DNA of 64,000 nt from Sporomusa ovata DSM 2662 (GTDB lineage: Bacteria > Bacillota > Negativicutes > Sporomusales > Sporomusaceae): assembly GCF_000445445.1 (NCBI RefSeq), contig NZ_ASXP01000002.1, positions 372,001 through 436,000 on the forward strand. Direction: 5' to 3'. Under the pieces are notes generated by a model. The model was not told the DNA's origin and did no database searches. It was given only the letters and a program-made list of their open reading frames with translations. Below, piece after piece: positions 14,308 through 21,852 of this stretch; positions within the stretch are counted from its first letter, which is position 1, and each line of letters begins with the position of its first letter. The position numbers and the translations under genes are program-made.

Positions 14308-14606
14308 ATGGAAGAATTATTTAAAGCAACTCTTGGATGGTCAGAACCAATTATTCGAAGGTCAAAAGCAAATTACCGATCGGTTGGTTCACTTGGAACA
14401 AGGCCAAAAACAAATTGAAGCAAAAATTGATACCGGGTTTAAGAACACTAAAGAGGCTAACGATGCTATCCTTGATCTAATCGAAAAAACCCTACCGTGA
14501 AACTGAAAAAGTAGCAGCACAACTTGATAATATCGCAGATGAAAATACTTTCTTACTCAAAGCACAACACGACGCAGACATTAGAAGCTTGCGCAAAGCT
14601 TTGTAA
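14308..14606 (+). pseudogene. Coiled-coil protein gene broken by two frameshifts
   Basis: ATG 14308 follows AGGAAGTG. Removing one A at 14323-14325 and one C at 14490-14492 restores a single frame of about 98 residues: a heptad-rich coiled coil (LLDGQNQLFEGQKQITDRL, LDLIEKTYRETEKVAAQL) ending in ADIRSLRKAL. As written, the frame stops after about 35 residues. Similar short coiled-coil proteins are common in Firmicutes, with no known function. The breaks are real or are homopolymer sequencing errors (AAA and CCC runs). The gene is flanked by the hairpin repeat. Confidence 0.65.
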
Positions 14607-14613
14607 TTGCAGC

Positions 14614-14654
14614 ACAAAACACAGCACTGGATTTGGACAGGCTGTGTTTTTATA
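14614..14654 (+). terminator. Terminator, right copy of the flanking hairpin repeat
   Basis: AACACAGC and GCTGTGTT form an 8-bp stem with a 15-base loop, followed by TTTATATTT. It would end transcripts of the broken coiled-coil gene. The sequence is a near copy of 14243-14273. Confidence 0.6.
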
Positions 14655-14673
14655 TTTCTAAGGGGGAAAATAA

Positions 14674-15672
14674 ATGAACTTTGTCGCCATTGATTTTGAA
14701 ACTGCAAACCGTGATCCTGCAAGCGCTTGTTCCCTGGGGTTAGTAGTAGTTAAAGACGGGGTCATAACCGAACAAAAACAGTGGCTAATTCAACCACCAA
14801 ACCTTGCCTTTGATTATCGTCATATTAAAACACATGGTATAACGCCAGAGATGGTAAAAGATGCTCCTAACTTAGCGGCTATTTGGCTAGATTTAAAACC
14901 TTACATAGACAATCAAATATTGCTTGCCCATAACGCCCAATTTGATATTAATGTATTGCACAACACTACTGCTGTCTATAATTTAGAACTTCCGGTATTT
15001 AAATCAGTATGTACTGTAGAATTATCTCGAAGGGCTTGGCCGGAACTAAAAAATCATAAATTATCAACGATAGCAAACACATTAGGAATTGCCTTAGATC
15101 ACCATAATTCATCTTCAGATGCTTTAGCATGCGCTAAAATCGCTCTAAATGCTTGCAATTGTTTAAACTTAAAACATATAACTGATTGCTTTGATTTATT
15201 AGATATGCAGTCAACCTTTGAAACTTTTGAATATGTTCGCGATTTCTGGGATGAACAAGGATTTGAAGTTCACTCAACTGAAGATCAAATAAAAAGGCAA
15301 AAGAGTGCCGCTAAGGTTTGTGTAGAATCTCTTGATATTGAAAACAAGATAGCAGTAATAAATGGTTACGATGTTACTCTGTGCTCTTGTACATGCCGAG
15401 ATTATTCAGTGCGCCGTTTTCCTTGTAAACATATGTACAGACTCGCAATAGAGTTAGGTATATTTGAAGAACAACCAACTATAAAAAGCAAAACCAAAAA
15501 GAATTCATGCACGCTTACTATATCAGCAGACCAGATATACGAGCAGGTCTTATCTGATATTAAAGATGATTTTACTTGTGGAAAAATCAGCAAAGCAGAA
15601 TATGACAGACAAATAAGCCGTCTCAGCAAAATTTTCTGTGAGAATTCATTAGCTCAAAAGGTTAACACGTAA
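14674..15672 (+). CDS. DEDDh 3'-5' exonuclease fused to a SWIM zinc finger
   Basis: 332 residues. Residues 1-165 form a DnaQ-like exonuclease: AIDFETANRD (Asp7, Glu9), AHNAQFDINVL and a C-terminal DHHNSSSDALACAKI that supplies the last His/Asp pair. Residues about 215-255 hold CSCTCRDYSVRRFPCKHMYR, the CxCx(n)CxH pattern of a SWIM zinc finger, which binds DNA or protein. A charged helical tail follows. It is the second DEDDh fusion in this cargo block. AAGGGGGAAAATAA precedes the start. A DNA-degrading defence or anti-defence role is an inference from position. Confidence 0.82.
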   Translation: MNFVAIDFETANRDPASACSLGLVVVKDGVITEQKQWLIQPPNLAFDYRHIKTHGITPEMVKDAPNLAAIWLDLKPYIDNQILLAHNAQFDINVLHNTTAVYNLELPVFKSVCTVELSRRAWPELKNHKLSTIANTLGIALDHHNSSSDALACAKIALNACNCLNLKHITDCFDLLDMQSTFETFEYVRDFWDEQGFEVHSTEDQIKRQKSAAKVCVESLDIENKIAVINGYDVTLCSCTCRDYSVRRFPCKHMYRLAIELGIFEEQPTIKSKTKKNSCTLTISADQIYEQVLSDIKDDFTCGKISKAEYDRQISRLSKIFCENSLAQKVNT

Positions 15673-15857
15673 CAATGCTTCGGAGTTAGTTGTTTGATCA
15701 AGGCTGGCGGCACCGATGAATGGGTGATTAACGGTGCGTAAATTTGGCGGCTAGGGTTCGTAGCCGATGGGTTTGGGTGCCGGGAAAATAGTAGAAAGGT
15801 TATGAAAAAGATATATAGCGTTGTCTTTATTCACAAATTAAATTCTAGGGGGAAACC

Positions 15858-16913
15858 ATGAGCAACATACAATCTTCTTCGACTAACCAACTTCTCGAAG
15901 TCAACATCACCAATATTCCAACTCATCAAAGATATTGGTTAATTAGGACATTGCAAGGGGAATACTATGATGAATTTTTTCATGGAAATTTTATTGGAAT
16001 TGGATGGAATGATTTTTGTAGCATAGATGAAATAAAACAGGCAGGAGATAGCCCCAAACAACACTATGAAGCCTTTATACAGAAGATACGCGAAGCCGAC
16101 CCCAATGACAAACAGCCCGGCCTATCATTCTCACAACTTAAACGGTTTATGATTGAAATTAACAAGGGCGATATTGTGATTATTCCAAATCAAAATTCAA
16201 GATTTGTATCTTTCGGTATTATTACAAGTGATATGAATTTAGTAAATATTAAGGAAGATGATGCTCTTGAAGGAGCCTGTCCGTTCAAAAAACGGCGCAA
16301 TGTTCATTGGTTAAAAACCATTCCACGAGACAGCCTCGACCCCTACCTTTATCGTCTTCTTTATTCGCATCACACGATAACCAATGCCGATGATTATGCT
16401 CTGTACATCGACAGAACACTTCACTCTCTATACATGAAAGACAATAGGGCTCACCTAGTGCTACGTATAAATACAGAAAATGCCGTTCGATTAAAAGATT
16501 TGTCTCTTCTTATGGACGGTATTATTGATGTAGTGCAACTATGTAATTTGCCGGATCTTGATGCTTCACAAGAGGATTTCGATAAACTAGAAGTTAAAAT
16601 AAACGTCCAATCCCCAGGGCCACTAGAATATATTGCATGCGCCAGCGTTATTGCTATCGTAGCTACTGGGGTTTATGCTGTTAATCAACTCCTGAAGCAA
16701 GGCGGTGAATTCAACTTTGATATCGGTTGGCGAGGTGTAAAGTTGAATTTCAAAACAGAGGGATCTGTCACAACTTCTGATAAATTATTAAAAGCCATCG
16801 AAGAATCAGCAGCAGCTCAGGAAAAATTAAAACAAATAGCTCTTGCAATGCAGAATTTAGACGTTAAGTCACCCGAAGAAATAGCTCCACAAAATCAAAA
16901 TGACCAAGCTTGA
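15858..16913 (+). CDS. EVE/PUA-like N-terminal domain joined to a membrane segment
   Basis: 351 residues. Residues about 22-180 begin HQRYWLIRTLQGEYYDEFF and HGNFIGIGWNDF, and contain KGDIVIIPNQ and RFVSFGIITS. This is the strand order of EVE/PUA-like domains found at the N-termini of modification-dependent restriction proteins, which bind modified bases. Residues about 255-276 (EYIACASVIAIVATGVYAV) form one transmembrane helix, followed by a charged soluble tail of about 75 residues. A base sensor tied to a membrane effector would fit an abortive-infection protein carried by the prophage. That function is inference. CTAGGGGGAAACC precedes ATG. Confidence 0.6.
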   Translation: MSNIQSSSTNQLLEVNITNIPTHQRYWLIRTLQGEYYDEFFHGNFIGIGWNDFCSIDEIKQAGDSPKQHYEAFIQKIREADPNDKQPGLSFSQLKRFMIEINKGDIVIIPNQNSRFVSFGIITSDMNLVNIKEDDALEGACPFKKRRNVHWLKTIPRDSLDPYLYRLLYSHHTITNADDYALYIDRTLHSLYMKDNRAHLVLRINTENAVRLKDLSLLMDGIIDVVQLCNLPDLDASQEDFDKLEVKINVQSPGPLEYIACASVIAIVATGVYAVNQLLKQGGEFNFDIGWRGVKLNFKTEGSVTTSDKLLKAIEESAAAQEKLKQIALAMQNLDVKSPEEIAPQNQNDQA

Positions 16914-16947
16914 ATTAAGCTTGGCCATAGATACACAACTATATTTG

Positions 16948-17181
16948 TTATTTATTAGTGATTCTTACAAATTTCCAAACAAATATACAACTGGTTACCC
17001 CAAAAACTACTGCACTAACAAGTATATCACCTATATATAGATCCTTTAATAAAGGCAAAAAACCAAAGAGAATCATTTGGAGGATAAATACAAAACAAAA
17101 TATAATGGCATTCAGACATATCTTAGAGATATAAAATGATGTTTGGGCAGAATATAGACATAATCTGTTTCGTCCATACAT
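16948..17181 (-). CDS. Small two-helix membrane protein of the cargo block
   Basis: 77 residues. Two transmembrane helices (about 23-43 and 51-71) are joined by a short loop. AGGGGAGGTG before ATG 17181 is a strong start site. It is convergent with the EVE-like gene, 34 bases away, and stands alone on the minus strand. Such proteins can be superinfection exclusion or immunity factors; there is no direct evidence. Confidence 0.6.
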   Translation of the reverse strand: MYGRNRLCLYSAQTSFYISKICLNAIIFCFVFILQMILFGFLPLLKDLYIGDILVSAVVFGVTSCIFVWKFVRITNK

Positions 17182-17479
17182 AAATACACCTCCCCTAATG
17201 TCAAAATAACGAAACCTTCTTTAATTTATTATACTCAAATTAAAGTTAACTAGTCAATCTAAATAAACTATTATTTTATCACATTATTTCTCATTATACA
17301 ACATGGCCTGATTAGACACCTTTTTATTCGAACGAATGCATCTGAAGGTGCAATCAGATATGTAGCTAACACCATTATAGAAATTCGTAAAAAAATCAAG
17401 AACATCTAAGAATGGCAAGTACTGCCCAGGGGTAGTATAATAATATTTATATCTATTAGTTTTCGGAAGGAGGATGGAC

Positions 17480-17872
17480 ATGAAGACATATGAAGTGGAT
17501 TATGTTTTGGATACCATGGCTATTCAGGGTATTAAGCATTTTCACCCCCTTTATGTTTCCCGTCATCTTTCCGGCAACATAAACCTGAAGAAACTGATTG
17601 AATACTTACTGTCACAAGTTGGTCAGAAACTAAGAGTTTATTATGAACTTCAATGCCCCAATGGCCACACTGATTATTCCGTTTCATCTTTAGATGATAT
17701 TGAACTTAAATTACGTGATTGTAGTTATTGCGGTGAAGAATACCAACCAGATCCGAAAGAAATATGGATATCATTTGATTTTCTTTCGGATTACCTAGAC
17801 TACGTAAAAAAAAAGACTGCGAGGAAAGTCAGTCACTTTACCAAGCCGAAAGAACGACAGCTGACAAGATAA
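17480..17872 (+). CDS. Zinc-ribbon-like hypothetical protein
   Basis: 130 residues. I prefer ATG 17480 to 17474, because GGAAGGAGG touches the first ATG and is at normal distance from the second. The N-terminal half is helical (SRHLSGNINLKKLIEYL). Residues about 55-95 have YELQCPNGHTDYSV and LRDCSYCGEEYQP: a CPxGH...CxxC ribbon that likely binds zinc. The C-terminal tail is basic. I do not recognise the family. Its place beside an EVE-like gene and RhuM suggests a prophage-borne defence or interaction module. Confidence 0.6.
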   Translation: MKTYEVDYVLDTMAIQGIKHFHPLYVSRHLSGNINLKKLIEYLLSQVGQKLRVYYELQCPNGHTDYSVSSLDDIELKLRDCSYCGEEYQPDPKEIWISFDFLSDYLDYVKKKTARKVSHFTKPKERQLTR

Positions 17873-17924
17873 GGTATTGCTGAAGTTTGGCCCGACTTTG
17901 CATATGATAAAACTCGATTAATAT

Positions 17925-17968
17925 CATCATAAACAAAAAGCGGCTAATACCGCTTTTTGTTTATGATG
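17925..17968. terminator. Strong bidirectional terminator
   Basis: A perfect 19-bp inverted repeat, CATCATAAACAAAAAGCGG against its complement, with a 6-base loop (17944-17949). It separates the zinc-ribbon gene from rhuM. Confidence 0.75.
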
Positions 17969-17994
17969 GTGAACAAAAAGGAGATAAATTCAGG

Positions 17995-19065
17995 ATGAAT
18001 AATAAAATTTATCCGAACTCAAACACTGGTGATAGCACATCAGAGCGCCTCCCAAATCAGTCGAATGATATAATCTTATATCAGGGTAGTAACGGTAATG
18101 TAAAAGTAGAATTATATTTTTACGATGAAACTTTTTGGCTAACAATTAACCGTATGGCAGAACTCTTTGGGGCAACTAAACAAAATATCAGTTATCATTT
18201 ACAAAATATCTACAAAGAAAATGAGTTGCAGCGTGAAGCAACTGTCAAAGAATTTTTGACAGTTCAAATTGAAGGTGAAAGAGAAGTATCAAGAAAGCTA
18301 GAATATTATAATCTTGATGCAATAATTGCCGTAGGTTATAGAGTTAATAGTCGAGAAGCTACTCAATTTCGCATTTGGGCAACCCAAGTTCTAAAAGAAT
18401 TTATCATCAAAGGCTTCGTCTTGGATGATGAACGATTGAAGCAAGGAAAACGCTTTGGCAAAGACTACTTTGACGAACTATTAGAGCGCATTCGTGAAAT
18501 CCGCGCTTCTGAAAGGAGATTTTATCAAAAGATTACCGATATTTATGCGCAGTGCAGTATTGATTATAGCCCAAAATCAGATCTAACAATTCGTTTTTAT
18601 CAAACCGTGCAAAATAAACTGCATTGGGCAATTACTGGAATGACCGCTGCTGAAATTATCGCTGATAGGTCAGATTCCAGTAAAGACCATATGGGATTAC
18701 AAACATGGAAGAATGCTCCTGATGGGAAAATTCTACAATCAGATACCGTTGTTGCCAAGAATTATTTACAACAAACGGAAATTAAAGAGCTAGAGCGAAT
18801 TGTCAGTATGTATCTTGATTATGCCGAAAATCAAGCTGCACGACAAATCCCTATGAAAATGCAAGACTGGATACAAAAGCTAGATGCTTTCTTACAGTTT
18901 AATGAATACCAAGTTTTACAAAACGCCGGGAAGATCTCACATCAATTAGTTATTGAATCTGCAAAAAGTGAATATCAAAAGTTCCGAGTAATTCAAGACC
19001 GAAATTTTCTATCAGATTTTGATAAAGAAATTAAAAAAATAACACAGAAAAGTAGAGATAAATAA
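17995..19065 (+). CDS. rhuM: RhuM family protein
   Basis: 356 residues, full length for the family. Residues about 24-70 carry ILYQGSNGNVKVELYFYDETFWLTINRMAELFG, with an HTH-like region (TKQNISYHLQNIYKE), then REVSRKLEYYNLDAIIAVGYRVNSREATQFRIWA, the family signature. RhuM was named from a Salmonella pathogenicity island; its biochemical role is not settled, and related proteins occur in prophages and near toxin-antitoxin genes. It is two bases upstream of the recombinase gene, on the same strand. Confidence 0.9.
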   Translation: MNNKIYPNSNTGDSTSERLPNQSNDIILYQGSNGNVKVELYFYDETFWLTINRMAELFGATKQNISYHLQNIYKENELQREATVKEFLTVQIEGEREVSRKLEYYNLDAIIAVGYRVNSREATQFRIWATQVLKEFIIKGFVLDDERLKQGKRFGKDYFDELLERIREIRASERRFYQKITDIYAQCSIDYSPKSDLTIRFYQTVQNKLHWAITGMTAAEIIADRSDSSKDHMGLQTWKNAPDGKILQSDTVVAKNYLQQTEIKELERIVSMYLDYAENQAARQIPMKMQDWIQKLDAFLQFNEYQVLQNAGKISHQLVIESAKSEYQKFRVIQDRNFLSDFDKEIKKITQKSRDK

Positions 19066-19067
19066 TT

Positions 19068-20522
19068 ATGATAAAAGTTGCGGCCTATCTCCGCGTTTCA
19101 ACAGAAGAACAAGCCGAACAAAATATCTCACTTCCCTTGCAGCAATCCAGGTTATTAGCTTATTGCGAATCTAGGCAATGGGACCTATTTGACTTCTACA
19201 TTGACGATGGATACTCCGGCAAAGACTTATCCCGCCCTAATATGTCCAGGCTTATTAGCGACGCAAAAGCCAGTAAATTTGATATGGTCTTAGTGGTAAA
19301 GCTTGACCGGCTTTCCCGCCGCCAGCAGCATGTCATGTATCTTATTGAGGATATACTCATTCCCAAGAACATCGGATTTGCATCAGTAACGGAGAACTTT
19401 GACACTACAACGCCAATGGGTCGTGCCATGTTGGGTATTATGGCCGCATTTGCCCAGTTGGAAAGGGAAACTATCGTAGAGCGCGTTACCGACGCAAAAA
19501 AAGAAGCAGCCAAACAAGGCCGCTTTATGGGTGGTATATCTCCTTATGGCTATTCCCATGATGCCGCAACCAAATCACTTAAAGTTGATCCGCTTCAGGC
19601 AGATATAGTCCGTTTCATATTTGATGAATATCTAAAAGGTCAAGTTGGCTATCAGGGTATAGCAGATATCCTGCAGACAAGAAAAGTCCCGCCCCATACT
19701 GCAAAGCAATGGCATCGAACAACCATCCGCGCGATTCTATCTAGCCCCTTTTATATCGGCATGATTCCCCACAAGGGAGTACTGCACCCAGGTAAACATG
19801 AACCAATTATTGACCCTGAGAAATGGGATGAGGTTCAAAGATTAAAACAGTCCCGTGGCGGATCGAGGCCGGTTGCACAAAACTGCGGATTACTTCAAGG
19901 CATAGTCTATTGCGGTGAATGCGGCGCCCGAATGCGGTACAAATTAGTTAACCAGACCTCAGGAACGGCAAGCCGCTACTATGCTTGCTATTCACAAGAA
20001 GGATCTCCCCGATACATGGTCAAGGATATCAACTGCAAGCCTGGTTATAAAATTATTGATGATATTGATGCTAAGGTAGTAGAACAACTTACCAGAATTA
20101 GTGTTGATGAAGACTACTATGAGCAAATTACCAGAGACGTTTTCAAAGAAGTCGATACAAGTGAGTTGGAATCTGCATTACTTAAAGCTAAGAAAGAACA
20201 TGGCGGCATAAAGGGACGAATCGATCGATGGGCATCAGCATTTGAAAGTAAGGGTATAGATATTGATGAATATCTCGAGCGCACAAAAGAATTGAAAAAT
20301 CGGCGCTATTATCTTGAAAGCGAAATGCAGTCTTTAGAAGAACGAATCATGGCCCAGAGCAGTAAATCAACATCAAAAATCGAACTCCTGGAAAGCTTGA
20401 AGAACTTCAAACATATTTGGGATATCACTTCCGAAGAAGAGCATAAATCCATCCTTGCCGGCCTAGTAAAGCGGGTTAATGTCTTTGCTGACGGGCATGT
20501 AGGAATCGAGTTTGAGGACTAA
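19068..20522 (+). CDS. Large serine recombinase (phage integrase)
   Basis: 484 residues. The N-terminal resolvase domain (1-140) has AAYLRVSTEEQ with catalytic Ser11, the ISLPLQQSR segment and VVKLDRLSRRQQ. A recombinase domain follows (about 160-260), then a zinc beta-ribbon (IVYCGECGARM with later cysteines about 308-345) and a coiled-coil region (about 360-440) that controls directionality. It cuts both att sites at a central dinucleotide and exchanges strands. The gene ends 23 bp from the cotJC junction. It should integrate the phage and, with a separate directionality factor not identified here, excise it. Confidence 0.95.
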   Translation: MIKVAAYLRVSTEEQAEQNISLPLQQSRLLAYCESRQWDLFDFYIDDGYSGKDLSRPNMSRLISDAKASKFDMVLVVKLDRLSRRQQHVMYLIEDILIPKNIGFASVTENFDTTTPMGRAMLGIMAAFAQLERETIVERVTDAKKEAAKQGRFMGGISPYGYSHDAATKSLKVDPLQADIVRFIFDEYLKGQVGYQGIADILQTRKVPPHTAKQWHRTTIRAILSSPFYIGMIPHKGVLHPGKHEPIIDPEKWDEVQRLKQSRGGSRPVAQNCGLLQGIVYCGECGARMRYKLVNQTSGTASRYYACYSQEGSPRYMVKDINCKPGYKIIDDIDAKVVEQLTRISVDEDYYEQITRDVFKEVDTSELESALLKAKKEHGGIKGRIDRWASAFESKGIDIDEYLERTKELKNRRYYLESEMQSLEERIMAQSSKSTSKIELLESLKNFKHIWDITSEEEHKSILAGLVKRVNVFADGHVGIEFED

Positions 20523-20526
20523 TTTT

Positions 20527-20715
20527 TTAATATCTACATGTACATACCCCTTTAGCTCCATCTGTTGGCATACTATACCGTTGGTTCAAATACCGGAGCG
20601 AAGCGCTCAATTCGCCGTCAGGACCGCCGTATTGGGTTATTACCATTTTGGCGAATTTTACGTCCGGGCAGGTGACGCGCACGGGATGCTCGAGTTTTTT
20701 TTCATATAACCACAT
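20527..20715 (-). pseudogene. cotJC: cotJC 5' fragment, interrupted by the prophage
   Basis: From ATG 20715 (AAAGGAGCAGTGAAT upstream) the frame begins MWLYEKKLEHPVRV and continues through QYGGPDGELSASLRYLNQRY, which is the N-terminal part of CotJC, a manganese-catalase-like spore coat protein of about 190 residues. After about 57 residues the frame enters the prophage and ends in five foreign residues. Excision by the recombinase would restore the gene; otherwise the cell lacks full CotJC. The upstream genes cotJB and cotJA are intact and should be co-transcribed in the mother cell. Confidence 0.9.
20538..20556. other. Prophage attachment junction inside cotJC
   Basis: The cotJC frame on the minus strand is normal through the codons for GAKGV (down to 20545) and then changes to unrelated sequence ending in a stop. 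CotJC proteins normally continue LTDIGTEE here. The crossover core should therefore lie near TACCCCTTT (20545-20553). The partner site, beyond the left edge of the window, should share this core and carry the rest of cotJC. Confidence 0.75.
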
Positions 20716-20739
20716 ATTCACTGCTCCTTTATCAAATAG

Positions 20740-20997
20740 TTAAAGTTCCCATGGCCAAGGTCCTTGCGCCCATTGCCAAGGCTCCCCGGACATACCACCA
20801 TGACCAAAATTTATCAGTGGTCCGTATTCACATTCGTACTGATCTTTGAATTTTTTCAGCATTTCGACCGCACAATTAAAATCGTTAAGCGCATCTTGGT
20901 CACAAGGATGTGTGTCAAGATATAGATTAAGTTCAACTGCGACAAATTGAATCTCTTGCACTTTTTTAAGTAACATCATTTGCTTTTCATATTTCAC
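20740..20997 (-). CDS. cotJB: Spore coat protein CotJB
   Basis: 85 residues from GTG 20997 with GGAGGTG upstream. It has the family pattern: LLKKVQEIQFVAVELNLYLDTHP, then DQDALNDFNCAVEML and a C-terminal YGPLINFG followed by WQWAQGPWPWE. CotJB is a small helical inner-coat protein needed with CotJA and CotJC for coat assembly. The gene lies 24 bases before cotJC and 22 bases after cotJA, so the order cotJABC is conserved. Confidence 0.9.
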   Translation of the reverse strand: MKYEKQMMLLKKVQEIQFVAVELNLYLDTHPCDQDALNDFNCAVEMLKKFKDQYECEYGPLINFGHGGMSGEPWQWAQGPWPWEL

Positions 20998-21019
20998 TTA
21001 TTTACACCTCCAAGCTTAT

Positions 21020-21346
21020 CTATTTAGGAATTCTGTAGACACCCCAGAGTTCTGGAAACAAGGTCCCTTTCATAAGTGCTTCACATGGAGTAAACGCCTT
21101 TTCATAAGTTTGCCAAGGCACATAGGAATGAGCTAACTGGATACATTCCGGGAAATTGTCACACATATCTTTCTCCATACCCTTTACGCATCCCATATAG
21201 CTCGGCTTCTCGCAAGCCATGTCTTCCATATCGTCATCCATGTCATCCATCTCACACATATCATCCATGTCATGATCCCCTTGCATTTTCATGACGTTAC
21301 TTTTGCCAGGTTTATTATACATTTGATGTCTGGTCTTTTTCTTCAC
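21020..21346 (-). CDS. cotJA: Spore coat-associated protein CotJA with acidic Met-rich N-terminus
   Basis: 108 residues from GTG 21346, chosen for AGAGGAGGCATC just upstream. The C-terminal 55 residues match CotJA: LAHSYVPWQTYEKAFTP then EALMKGTLFPELWGVYR. The first 50 residues are unlike the usual short N-terminus: residues about 20-45 alternate Met, Asp, Glu and Cys (DDMCEMDDMDDDMEDM). This could bind metal ions, perhaps manganese for the CotJC partner, but that is inference. First gene of the cotJ operon; expression should be sporulation-specific, from an undetermined promoter. Confidence 0.87.
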   Translation of the reverse strand: MKKKTRHQMYNKPGKSNVMKMQGDHDMDDMCEMDDMDDDMEDMACEKPSYMGCVKGMEKDMCDNFPECIQLAHSYVPWQTYEKAFTPCEALMKGTLFPELWGVYRIPK

Positions 21347-21415
21347 AATGATGCCTCCTCTCATTGACTTAGTGTATTTTATGTGAATACCATGGCAAAT
21401 GTCACCCAACAACTA

Positions 21416-21447
21416 TAAAAAAATTCGACAGGTGAAAACCTATCGAA
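21416..21447 (-). terminator. Terminator after the PspC-domain gene
   Basis: On the minus strand TTCGATAGGT-TTTC-ACCTGTCGAA is followed by TTTTTTT. It ends the transcript of the gene at 21467-21739 before cotJA. Confidence 0.8.
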
Positions 21448-21466
21448 GAAAGTACCGAAATATATA

Positions 21467-21739
21467 TTAAGATACAGGCATAATTAAGAAAGCAAGAATA
21501 TACAGGATCAAGCCTGCCCCGCGATATAGCACTGACAATGTCCAGACCAGTCGGATTAGAGTAACATCCAGTCCTGTATAGCTGCTAAAACCGGCACATA
21601 CGCCAAAAACCATACCATGCGCCTGATCAAGGGCTAAATGACGCTGAATTACTGCCATATCAGGTGACCCACCCTGAACAAACTGCCAAATTGTCAAACC
21701 ACTAAATAAGTACGCGCCGGCCCGAATAAGCCACAGCAT
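21467..21739 (-). CDS. PspC-domain membrane protein
   Basis: 90 residues from ATG 21739 (AGGGAGG upstream). An N-terminal hydrophobic segment is followed by a PspC domain: GMVFGVCAGFSSYTGLDVTLIRLVW and then LILYILAFLIMP, the family's two-helix signature. PspC proteins sense envelope stress together with PspA-type partners, but none is nearby. It is a single gene with its own terminator. Confidence 0.85.
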   Translation of the reverse strand: MLWLIRAGAYLFSGLTIWQFVQGGSPDMAVIQRHLALDQAHGMVFGVCAGFSSYTGLDVTLIRLVWTLSVLYRGAGLILYILAFLIMPVS

Positions 21740-21852
21740 AAGAAAAGGCCTCCCTTAAGGAAATTGGCCTGTATGCCAATTCCTCTAATAATCACTAAAT
21801 AACAGTTCATTAGTAATTATTACCTTAAAGGAAGACCTTTAAACATCTAACC

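Larger units (their letters stand above)
1..20544. mobile_element. Prophage, right-hand part, integrated in cotJC
   Basis: The left end lies outside the window. The content is phage-like throughout: a leftward early operon (SSB, helicase loader, DnaD-like initiator, methyltransferase, DUF2303), a divergent repressor/Cro switch with repeated operators, cargo genes and a large serine recombinase next to the junction. The right boundary is placed at 20544/20545, because the minus-strand reading frame matches spore-coat protein CotJC up to the Gly-Val encoded at 20545-20550 and then becomes unrelated. No structural or lysis genes are visible here; they should lie to the left. Boundary precision is a few bases. 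Confidence 0.9.

Noticed and set aside
15685..15742. Short frame IKAGGTDEWVINGA before the EVE-like gene
   Set aside because: Only about 15 residues with no ribosome site; at best the end of a lost gene.
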